Program-made: the position numbers and the translations under genes | Notes under the pieces: generated by a model | Databases searched by the model: none | The model's input: only the letters and a program-made list of their open reading frames with translations | What the model was told of the DNA's origin: nothing | Assembly: GCF_028282165.1 (NCBI RefSeq) | Contig: NZ_JANQIM010000033.1 | Span: forward strand, 1 to 64,000 | Reading direction: 5' to 3' | DNA: 64,000 bases | Source: Winogradskyella sp. | GTDB taxonomy: Bacteria; Bacteroidota; Bacteroidia; Flavobacteriales; Flavobacteriaceae | Shown: piece after piece, positions 37,291 to 44,495 of the stretch | How the letters are laid out: every line of letters begins with the position of its first letter | How positions within the stretch are numbered: the stretch's first letter is position 1

Positions 37291-38430
37291 TCATTTTGAA
37301 AGTACTACAGACACGGCATTACCACCAAATCCGACGGCATTAATCATAATTTTTGAAATCTTTTTTGGAGTCGGTTGATCCAAATAAGGAATGTCAATAA
37401 ATTCTTGATGGTTAAGCATAAGTATGGCCATTTCTATACTGAGCATTCCAGAAGCTCCAAGACTATGACCCACTTGTATTTTGTTAGTAGTTAAAGCAGG
37501 AACTTTGTTACAAAAAATCTGTTTTATAGCATTATATTCTGCTATATCTCCCTTTATGGTGCCCGGTGTATGTGTGATTATAATATCGATCTCATTGGGA
37601 TTGGTATCCCCTAATGCCATAGACATGGATCGCTGAAAACATTCCGCATTGGTTGACAATGAGGCATTATGTTCTAATAATTCTGTTCCATAACCAAAAC
37701 CTATAACAATTGCCAAAGCATTATCTTTTGTTCCCTTTTCTAAACAGGCTATAGCAGCAGCTTCACTAAGAATCATTGTGTTTTCTGATTTATTAAAGTC
37801 CAAAGCCTTACAGGGAAATTCATGATGCTTTCTTGCATAAATTTTTAGGGCTTGCATTTGAGCAATAGTGAACGGTGTCAATGGCGACTCGCTACCACCT
37901 ACAAGAAACTTATCGCACATGCCAGAGTTAAGCCATGCCATGCCATTTAAAAGCGCATGTAAGGCTGTAGAGCAGGTGATGGAGTGTGAAATTTCAGGGC
38001 CTTTGGTTTGCAAGTCGTGGGCAACCCAAGAGGATATATTGCCAAGTGTTGTGGTCGGTGAGCTTAAAGTCTCAGCTTTATTCTTATCCAAAAAACTTTC
38101 GTAATAGTTTTCGAATAAGCCTGTGGCTCCGCGTGAAGAGCCTATATTGATTCCAAAATTAGATTCAGGAGACCATCCAGCTTCTTTTACGGCCTTTCTT
38201 GCAGCATATATGCCGAATAAAACAGAATCATCTAGCTGCTTGTATTTAGAGTTAGAATGTCTAAGTTTTTCGATCTCTTGTTTGGATTCAATAGCTAATT
38301 CTGCTACTAGGTTTCCATCTTTAGTTGTAAAAAAGTGGGTATCCGAAGTATAGTTTTTCCAAATGGTATCCTTATTAAAACCCAAAGGTGAAATGGAAGC
38401 TATTGCGGTTATAGAAATGGGTGTATTCAA
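37291..38430 (-). CDS. beta-ketoacyl synthase (KAS I/II-like) in the biotin region
   Basis: The 379-residue thiolase-fold enzyme keeps the full Cys-His-His triad: Cys153 in SITCSTALHALLNG, His287 in IITHTPGTIKGD, His322 in QVGHSLGASGMLS. It should perform decarboxylative condensation on an acyl chain. An open frame reaches TTG at 38451, but a -7 box (TACTTTTG) covers that codon. The TTG at 38430 (MNTPISITAIASISPLG) is the better start. It sits between bioA and bioB, so a role in making the pimeloyl precursor of biotin is a reasonable inference, not shown here. Confidence 0.85.
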   Translation of the reverse strand: MNTPISITAIASISPLGFNKDTIWKNYTSDTHFFTTKDGNLVAELAIESKQEIEKLRHSNSKYKQLDDSVLFGIYAARKAVKEAGWSPESNFGINIGSSRGATGLFENYYESFLDKNKAETLSSPTTTLGNISSWVAHDLQTKGPEISHSITCSTALHALLNGMAWLNSGMCDKFLVGGSESPLTPFTIAQMQALKIYARKHHEFPCKALDFNKSENTMILSEAAAIACLEKGTKDNALAIVIGFGYGTELLEHNASLSTNAECFQRSMSMALGDTNPNEIDIIITHTPGTIKGDIAEYNAIKQIFCNKVPALTTNKIQVGHSLGASGMLSIEMAILMLNHQEFIDIPYLDQPTPKKISKIMINAVGFGGNAVSVVLSK

Positions 38431-38448
38431 TGGATATTGTCTTTGAGG

Positions 38449-38456
38449 CAAAAGTA
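38449..38456 (-). promoter_or_regulatory. -7 box of the ketoacyl synthase gene
   Basis: Minus strand TACTTTTG, 18 nt before the TTG at 38430. Confidence 0.5.
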
Positions 38457-38556
38457 ATGTATATACCCTATTTTAAAAACCGACTTTAGCGATTTATGAT
38501 TAAATTGTAACATAATCTCATTTTAGATTACTCATCTTTTAAAACAGATTGATACT

Positions 38557-38985
38557 ATGGAAGACTATAAACAGAAAAGTTGGTTTGCCAGAAATTGGGG
38601 CTGGGTTCTAGGCGGTGGCTGCTTAGTCGTTATTTTACTATTTGTCTTTGGTGTTGGAGCTGCAATTTTTGGAGGTATGAAAATGCTTAAAAGCTCTGAG
38701 CCCTATGAGTATGCCGTTGAACAAGCATCAACTAATGAGAGGCTTATTTCCATTATCGGTGAGCCTGTAGAAACAGATGGTATAATGCAAGGATCTTTGA
38801 ACTATAAGAATGGAAAGCGTTCTGCCGATTTTAGAATTCCATTAAAAGGCCCAAATGGTAAGGCATTTGTATATGTTAAAGGCGAAAAATTAGACGATAC
38901 CTGGGATTATGAGAAACTATATGTTACGATAAAAGATTCTGAAGAACGCATTAATTTATTGGATAAAGCATTAGAAGGCAATTAG
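38557..38985 (+). CDS. Coa1-like membrane-anchored protein
   Basis: The 142-residue protein starts with a short soluble head, a single membrane helix (GWVLGGGCLVVILLFVFGVGAAIFGG), and a small globular part (EPYEYAVEQASTNERLISIIGEPV to KLYVTIKDSEERINLL). This is the pattern of Coa1-like cytochrome oxidase assembly proteins. No oxidase genes are nearby. Its last 15 nt overlap the 3' end of bioA on the opposite strand. Confidence 0.8.
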   Translation: MEDYKQKSWFARNWGWVLGGGCLVVILLFVFGVGAAIFGGMKMLKSSEPYEYAVEQASTNERLISIIGEPVETDGIMQGSLNYKNGKRSADFRIPLKGPNGKAFVYVKGEKLDDTWDYEKLYVTIKDSEERINLLDKALEGN

Positions 38986-40236
38986 GGCATCTTCGATGAC
39001 CCGATAAACGTTCTGCAATTCCTTATCCGTAATCACATAAGGAGGTTGGATATAAATGGTGTTGCCCAGAGGTCTTAAAAACACACCATTTGTCATAAAG
39101 AATGATAACAGTTTATCGCGGAGATCACCATAGCGATTGGCATTAGTGTTGAGGTCGATGGCCAAGATGATGCCAATGCTTCGTGTTGATTTTACTTTTG
39201 GAAGTTGTTGGATTTTTTTTTCAAAAGTCTTGTGCGATTCTGAAATGCGTTTGATGTTATTTTGAATTCCTTCCGTCTGCAATAATTCGGTACTTGCTAA
39301 AGCAGCAGCACATGCAATAGGATTGGCAGAATAGGTATGGCAGTGCATAAAGCCTTTGGCAATAGTGTTACCTAAAAATGCCTGATAAATAGTTTCGGTA
39401 CAAGACGTAATGGCCATTGGAACCAGTCCGGCTGTTAACGCTTTGCTTAAACAAATAATATCGGGTTTAGTTTCCACATAATCTGAAGCAAAGTGCTTTC
39501 CTGTTTTACCAAAACCTGTCATTACTTCATCGGCAATGGTTAAAACATCGTGCTTTTTGAAGAACTTTAGGATCTCGTTAAGACCATCTGCATCATGGAT
39601 TTTCATTCCTGCTGCGCCTTGCACTAAAGGCTCATACACAAATCCAGCAACAGATTCAGAAGAAATTATAGTCTCTAATCGAGATAAAATGTCACTGATA
39701 TTTTCGCCATTAGGAACAGAGATACGATGAATTTGCATTAAGAAATTTTCAAAAGGGCCGTTATAAACCGAAAGTCCTGAAACCGACATGGCACCAAAAG
39801 TGTCACCATGAAAACCGTTTTCAAAAGCAATAAATGTAGAACGCTTTTCGCCTTTGTTGAAGTAATATTGCAATGCCATTTTTATGGCGGCCTCTACAGC
39901 GGTTGAACCATTATCATTAAAGAAAACTCGGTTTTGCCCTTCTGGTAAAATCGTAATCAATGCTTCAGACAGTTTTATGGCAGGTTCGTGAGTAAAGTCA
40001 CTAAACATAATCTGGTCTAGCTGCTGCATTTGATTGCTGACTTTTTCGATAATGTAGGGATGACAATGCCCAAACATACTAGTGTACCATGAGGAGATGG
40101 CGTCTATATAGTCGTTACCATCTTCGTCGGTAAGCATGCAGCCTTTTGCTTTTACAATGGCTAAACTTTCAGGATGGGTTTGGTGCTGCTTTAATGGATG
40201 CCAAAGGTGTTTTTTATCGCGTTGTTTTAATTTCAT
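38971..40236 (-). CDS. bioA: adenosylmethionine-8-amino-7-oxononanoate aminotransferase
   Basis: The 421-residue PLP enzyme converts 8-amino-7-oxononanoate to 7,8-diaminononanoate. LWHPLKQHQTHPES at the start, SSWYTSMFGHCHP, and the PLP Lys in CLSKALTAGLVPMAIT are BioA hallmarks. An in-frame ATG at 40251 exists, but it lies inside a dispersed repeat (40247-40276), so MKLKQRDKKHLW (40236) is the likelier start. The 276-nt gap to bioD holds only repeats and hairpins. Confidence 0.95.
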   Translation of the reverse strand: MKLKQRDKKHLWHPLKQHQTHPESLAIVKAKGCMLTDEDGNDYIDAISSWYTSMFGHCHPYIIEKVSNQMQQLDQIMFSDFTHEPAIKLSEALITILPEGQNRVFFNDNGSTAVEAAIKMALQYYFNKGEKRSTFIAFENGFHGDTFGAMSVSGLSVYNGPFENFLMQIHRISVPNGENISDILSRLETIISSESVAGFVYEPLVQGAAGMKIHDADGLNEILKFFKKHDVLTIADEVMTGFGKTGKHFASDYVETKPDIICLSKALTAGLVPMAITSCTETIYQAFLGNTIAKGFMHCHTYSANPIACAAALASTELLQTEGIQNNIKRISESHKTFEKKIQQLPKVKSTRSIGIILAIDLNTNANRYGDLRDKLLSFFMTNGVFLRPLGNTIYIQPPYVITDKELQNVYRVIEDALIAF

Positions 40237-40246
40237 TTTTTCTTTT

Positions 40247-40276
40247 GTCATACTGAACTTGTTTCAGTATCTCATG
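40247..40276 (+). repeat. REP-like repeat, copy 1
   Basis: A 30-nt element with the 8-bp stem ATACTGAA/TTCAGTAT around CTTGT. It matches the inverted copy at 41560-41589 in 28 of 30 positions and covers the upstream ATG candidate of bioA. Confidence 0.8.
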
Positions 40277-40301
40277 GATGTATTCGATTATTTTCATTTA
40301 A

Positions 40302-40361
40302 GTTCATTTTGTCTTGACCTTGCTCTGCCGAAGCTACGCGAAGGCGCAGTACAAAACGAAC
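40302..40361. repeat. interrupted inverted repeat with GC-rich core
   Basis: Arms GTTCATTTTGT (40302-40312) and ACAAAACGAAC (40351-40361) pair with one mismatch. Between them lies a stretch with a much higher GC content than its surroundings, including CTGCCGAAGCTACGCGAAGG. It resembles an intergenic repeat into which a second short element has inserted. Confidence 0.55.
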
Positions 40362-40387
40362 CAAAAAATCATATTGAAATGAGGAAT

Positions 40388-40413
40388 TTTTCATTCTTCT
40401 AACAGAATGAAAA
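40388..40413. repeat. hairpin between bioD and bioA
   Basis: TTTTCATTCT and AGAATGAAAA form a perfect 10-bp stem around TCTAAC. It could end the bioD transcript, though no T run follows. Confidence 0.5.
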
Positions 40414-40527
40414 CCAAAAATCAAATCTAAATTTCTTCCAAGGCTTCAAAAATTTTTAACGATTTGATTTTTATATTCTGCATTTCAATTTTCAATTCTC
40501 CGAATTGATTAGGTACTTGTTCATTTG

Positions 40528-41139
40528 CTATATCAAGTTTTTCCTGAATACCTCGGCATATTCCTTAATGACATTTTGGTCAAAATAGGGCTCATCATTG
40601 ATTCTACCAATAACAGGTACACTAGTCATTTTTTCAATAATAGATTCAGTTGATGGATGTTCGTCACCACTATAGATAATTGAGACATCAAATCCTTTTT
40701 CTTTTAGTGCATTGATCGTTAATAGACTATGATTGATGCTGCCCAAGTAATGCCGAGATACAACAATAACCTTATCACTGGGTTGAATGAGATCTAAAAT
40801 GGTTTCGGAATCATTCAAAGGCACTAATAATCCACCAGCACCTTCTACAACGAGATGATTTTTTGTATCTGGGCGTTTTATTTGTTTTGTATCTATTTCC
40901 AATCCATCTATTTCGGCTGCACCATGTGGACTCATAGGTGTTTTAAGTGCATAGCTGTTGGGATGAAAAAAGGACTTGGGGTTAGAAACTAAACGTTTTA
41001 CTTTGTGCGTGTCGCTATTATCCAAATCGCCAGCTTGTACAGGTTTAAAATAATCGGCTTCAAGCGCTTCGACTAAAATAGCGGAAGCAATGGTTTTACC
41101 TACATCAGTGGATATTCCAGTTACAAAAAAGGTTTTCAT
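40528..41139 (-). CDS. bioD: dethiobiotin synthetase
   Basis: The 203-residue ATPase closes the ureido ring of dethiobiotin using CO2. The P-loop FVTGISTDVGKTIAS is at the very N-terminus, and YFKPVQAGDLDNSD and VVEGAGGLLVPLND are the substrate and Mg sites. Its ATG overlaps the DUF2007 stop by 4 nt, so bioF-DUF2007-bioD form an operon. Confidence 0.96.
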   Translation of the reverse strand: MKTFFVTGISTDVGKTIASAILVEALEADYFKPVQAGDLDNSDTHKVKRLVSNPKSFFHPNSYALKTPMSPHGAAEIDGLEIDTKQIKRPDTKNHLVVEGAGGLLVPLNDSETILDLIQPSDKVIVVSRHYLGSINHSLLTINALKEKGFDVSIIYSGDEHPSTESIIEKMTSVPVIGRINDEPYFDQNVIKEYAEVFRKNLI

Positions 41140-41549
41140 TTTATAGGGAATTCGGTTTTACAATTTTCGCAGACGTATTTATAACGTGTATGAAAAGGGA
41201 GTGTAAGTGTTAATACACCTATTAGAAATGATAAAAAAGCTTTTAAACTATCGATTGATGAGTACATTTCTACTTCATGTCTTTTGCAGTTAGGACAGGT
41301 AATTGGGTTGCCGTTGTCATCAACTGCATAGGCTTTAATGGATTTTAGAATCTTTTTTGCTTCTTTTTCATCTTCAGCACGCACTTTCAATTTTATACCA
41401 CCAATAGCGTTACTCACTAACGGATCGGTATCGATGGTAATATTATCCCTTAAAAATACTTCAATACCATCAGACTCGAGCCGTCCTTTTATAATTTGGG
41501 CTTCGGATGAATATTGAAATCTAGCTATGGTTACAAAAGTCTCGTTCAT
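41136..41549 (-). CDS. DUF2007 protein with zinc ribbon and membrane helix
   Basis: The 137-residue protein starts with a DUF2007/PII-like ferredoxin-fold domain (TIARFQYSSEAQIIKGRLESDGIEVFLRDN to AKKILKSI). Two CxxC pairs follow (Cys85/Cys88 in ITCPNCKRH and Cys127/Cys130 in YVCENCKTEF), split by a hydrophobic helix (LKAFLSFLIGVLTLTLP). A link to biotin synthesis is not established, but it lies between bioF and bioD and overlaps the latter. Confidence 0.8.
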   Translation of the reverse strand: MNETFVTIARFQYSSEAQIIKGRLESDGIEVFLRDNITIDTDPLVSNAIGGIKLKVRAEDEKEAKKILKSIKAYAVDDNGNPITCPNCKRHEVEMYSSIDSLKAFLSFLIGVLTLTLPFHTRYKYVCENCKTEFPIK

Positions 41550-41559
41550 AAATGATCGT

Positions 41560-41589
41560 CATGGGATACTGAAACAAGTTCAGCATGAC
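41560..41589 (-). repeat. REP-like repeat, copy 2 (inverted)
   Basis: The reverse complement of copy 1 at 40247-40276 with two differences. It supplies the last two sense codons and the stop of bioF. Confidence 0.8.
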
Positions 41590-42713
41590 TGTGTTACAAA
41601 GGTAGCTAACAGGCTTAAGACTTCCGAAATTTCTGCTTTAGAATTATAGCTATGTAAGCAAAATCTTAAGCGCTCTTTTCCTTTTGGAATGGTAGGTGAT
41701 AAAATGGGTTTTACATTAAATCCTTTATTTTGAAGCTGTTGGGAAATGTGTTTTACATTATCATTTCCCGAAATAATACAAGAGTGAATTGCAGATGTAC
41801 TTTTAATAAATAGCTCCTGAAGGTTTAATCTACTGATTTCAGCATTAAAAAAAGCAATATTGCTCTTTAAGGCTTTAATTTCATTAGTGGTATTTAGCGC
41901 TTTATAAGCAAATTTTATGGTCGCTAAGGTATGTGGAGATAATGCAGTAGTGTAAATAAAAGGACGAGAAAAATTGATGAGATAGTCCTTTAAATCTTGT
42001 GAACCTAAAATTGCAGCGCCATGACTTCCTAAGGCCTTTCCAAAAGTGATGATTCTGGCAAAGACAGATTCATCTACTAAACCTTGATCAAAAACACCTA
42101 TGGCATGTGCTTCGTCAATAATTAGATGGGCATTATAGGCCTTGCAAAGTTGGTTAAGAGCCTTAATGTTTGGAGAATCGCCGTCCATTGAAAACACGGA
42201 TTCTGTCACAATATAGAGTTCAGAATCTTTTAGGCTTCGACCACGCTCAGTCTGACATTTTTCTTCCAAAGTGTTCAAATCATTGTGTTTAAACTTATAT
42301 GCTTTGGCATGACTCATAGTAATACCATCTCTGATGGAGGCATGAACTAGTTCATCATACAATACAATATCTCCTCGTTGAGGTACAGACGATAGTAAGC
42401 CTATATTAGCATCATAACCAGAGTTGTAGATTAAAGCCGTTTCGCAGTTATGGATTTTAGAAAGTTCAGCTTCAAATTGGCTATAGAGCTTGTGGTTTCC
42501 AGAGAGTAGGCGAGAGCCTGTCGCGCCATTCTGTTTGATGCCTTTTTCTGTTAAATATTGATAGGTAGTATCGAAAATGACTTCAGATTTAGAAAACCCT
42601 AAATAGTCATTAGACGAAAAATCCACAAGAGTATTAGACGTGCCTAGTTGTCTAAATGCATTATTGGCCTTACGGTCTTCGAGTTTTTTATAGAGTTTTT
42701 TTGGAAGCGACAT
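41580..42713 (-). CDS. bioF: 8-amino-7-oxononanoate synthase
   Basis: The 377-residue PLP enzyme condenses pimeloyl-thioester and alanine, the first committed ring-forming step of biotin synthesis. The PLP Lys is in RIITFGKALGSHGAAILG. VDFSSNDYLGFS and HLIIDEAHAIGVF are family hallmarks. A TTG at 42720-42722 extends the frame by three codons, but this is the last base of the -7 box TACATTTG. The ATG at 42713 is therefore the start and would be almost leaderless. The C-terminus ends in the REP-like repeat. Confidence 0.95.
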   Translation of the reverse strand: MSLPKKLYKKLEDRKANNAFRQLGTSNTLVDFSSNDYLGFSKSEVIFDTTYQYLTEKGIKQNGATGSRLLSGNHKLYSQFEAELSKIHNCETALIYNSGYDANIGLLSSVPQRGDIVLYDELVHASIRDGITMSHAKAYKFKHNDLNTLEEKCQTERGRSLKDSELYIVTESVFSMDGDSPNIKALNQLCKAYNAHLIIDEAHAIGVFDQGLVDESVFARIITFGKALGSHGAAILGSQDLKDYLINFSRPFIYTTALSPHTLATIKFAYKALNTTNEIKALKSNIAFFNAEISRLNLQELFIKSTSAIHSCIISGNDNVKHISQQLQNKGFNVKPILSPTIPKGKERLRFCLHSYNSKAEISEVLSLLATFVTQSC

Positions 42714-42719
42714 TAGTGA

Positions 42720-42727
42720 CAAATGTA
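42720..42727 (-). promoter_or_regulatory. -7 box of the bioF operon
   Basis: Minus strand TACATTTG, ending 6 nt before the bioF ATG; implies a leaderless or nearly leaderless mRNA. Confidence 0.55.
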
Positions 42728-42752
42728 TATAAAATCTCTATCTTTATAATCT

Positions 42753-44009
42753 ATGTATGCTTTAGTAGATTGTAATAATTTTTACACCTCTTGCGAACGT
42801 GTTTTCAACCCTAATTTGGAGGGAAATCCTGTTGCCATTCTGAGCAATAATGATGGCTGTGTTATTTCTATGAGTGATGAGGCTAAAGCTTTAGAGTTGC
42901 CTTTTGGAGCACCAATTTTTAAGTGGGAAGGGTTTTGTAAAGCTAATGGTATCAGTGTATTATCATCTAACTATCCATTGTATGGCGATATGAGCAGTCG
43001 AGTTATGAGTATTCTTGAACAATTCACGCCAGATGTTGAAGTGTATAGCATAGACGAAGCTTTTCTTCAGTTTAAGGGTTTTGGCGATTATGATTTTAGA
43101 GATTACGGTAATCAAATACGCCAACGTATCTTAAGATGGACAGGAATTCCGACTTGTGTGGGTATTGCACCTACCAAAGCATTAAGCAAAGTGGCCAATA
43201 AAATTGCACGTAAGTTTCCTGATAAAACAAAAAGTGTTTATGTGATAGATTCAGACGAATCTAGAATAAAAGCTTTGAAATGGATAGGGTTAGAAAGTGT
43301 ATGGGGCATAGGACATGGTTTACAAAAGCGTCTAAAAGCCAAAGGTTGTAAAACAGCCTATGATTTCACACAGCTTGATGATGAATGGGTGAGAAAAACA
43401 TTTTCCGTTACAGAATGGAAATTAAAAAAAGACCTGGAGGGTATTTCTAAAATAAAGTTGGAAGAACCAACACGTAAACGTGCTATTGCAACAACTCGAA
43501 GCTTCGATTATACGTATGACGACATCGACTATATAAAAGAGCGCATTTCTACTTTTGCAACGAGTTGCGCGGAGAAATTGCGTAAGCAAGGGTCTAGTTG
43601 CCATATGATTATAGTAACATTAAGCAGTAACAGACATAAAAAGGATCTTGAACAACACCGTGCCAGTACCATGGTGAGCTTTGCTTACCCTACAGATTCT
43701 TCGTTACTAATTAGTAAAGCGTCCGTAAGAGCAATGCAGACTATTTTTAAAAAGGGGATTAGATATAAAAGAGCAGGAGTTATTGTTACTGGTTTAGTGC
43801 CAACGGATAACTATCAATTAGACATGTTTAGCAAAGAAGATCCCAAGCATAAACCTTTGATGTCTGCTATAGATAGCATAAATAAAAAGTATAAAGGTGA
43901 TAAAATCAAGATAGGAAATCAAGATTTGGAACGCACATGGAAAATGCGTCAAGAAAGACTCTCTCCAAGATATACGACAAATATTAATGATATTATTATT
44001 GTAAAATGA
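42753..44009 (+). CDS. umuC: UmuC-type translesion DNA polymerase
   Basis: The 418-residue Y-family polymerase has the metal ligands Asp6 (ALVDCNNFYTSCE) and Asp101/Glu102 (VYSIDEAFLQF). A helix-hairpin-helix follows (GIGHGLQKRLKAKGCKTAYDF), and the little-finger domain comes before the C-terminal tail. It is full length. umuD overlaps by 4 nt, in the order C-D. A weak -7-like TATCTTTA lies 6 nt upstream, and I see no LexA-type palindrome in the 39-nt gap to bioF. Confidence 0.95.
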   Translation: MYALVDCNNFYTSCERVFNPNLEGNPVAILSNNDGCVISMSDEAKALELPFGAPIFKWEGFCKANGISVLSSNYPLYGDMSSRVMSILEQFTPDVEVYSIDEAFLQFKGFGDYDFRDYGNQIRQRILRWTGIPTCVGIAPTKALSKVANKIARKFPDKTKSVYVIDSDESRIKALKWIGLESVWGIGHGLQKRLKAKGCKTAYDFTQLDDEWVRKTFSVTEWKLKKDLEGISKIKLEEPTRKRAIATTRSFDYTYDDIDYIKERISTFATSCAEKLRKQGSSCHMIIVTLSSNRHKKDLEQHRASTMVSFAYPTDSSLLISKASVRAMQTIFKKGIRYKRAGVIVTGLVPTDNYQLDMFSKEDPKHKPLMSAIDSINKKYKGDKIKIGNQDLERTWKMRQERLSPRYTTNINDIIIVK

Positions 44010-44449
44010 TAACGCACAAACCTAACCATTTAACATTCTTTATTCCAGAATCTAACAAAGACTCAGGTGTTAACTTTTTCGACACAGGGATTTCAGCGGG
44101 GTTTCCTTCACCTGCAGATGATTTTAAGGAACAACGGTTGTCATTAGATGAAGAATTGGTAAAAAATAAGGAGGCAACATTCTATGCTCGTGTTAGTGGA
44201 CAATCTATGATTGGTGCTGGCTTAGATGATAATGATTTATTGGTTATTGACCGTAGCTTAGAACCAGAAAACAATAAGATAGCCGTATGCTTTCTCGATG
44301 GGGAGTTTACGGTTAAGCGATTAAGAGTATCTGATGGAGAAGTATGGCTTCAACCCGAAAATCCAGATTATCCAATTATTAAAATTTCAGAAGAGAATAA
44401 CTTTATAATTTGGGGTATTGTAACTAATGTGATTAAAAAGCTATATTAG
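44006..44449 (+). CDS. umuD: UmuD-type autoproteolytic polymerase V subunit
   Basis: The 147-residue S24/LexA-like protein retains the self-cleavage site Ala31-Gly32 (ISAGFPSPADDF), the nucleophile Ser67 in ARVSGQSMIGAG and the base Lys104 in FTVKRLRV. After RecA-stimulated cleavage it would activate UmuC. It has no DNA-binding domain, so it is UmuD and not LexA. Confidence 0.95.
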   Translation: MITHKPNHLTFFIPESNKDSGVNFFDTGISAGFPSPADDFKEQRLSLDEELVKNKEATFYARVSGQSMIGAGLDDNDLLVIDRSLEPENNKIAVCFLDGEFTVKRLRVSDGEVWLQPENPDYPIIKISEENNFIIWGIVTNVIKKLY

Positions 44450-44495
44450 GATAAACTCTGTTTAAATTCTATATCTTATAGCTTTTGAAGAACTA

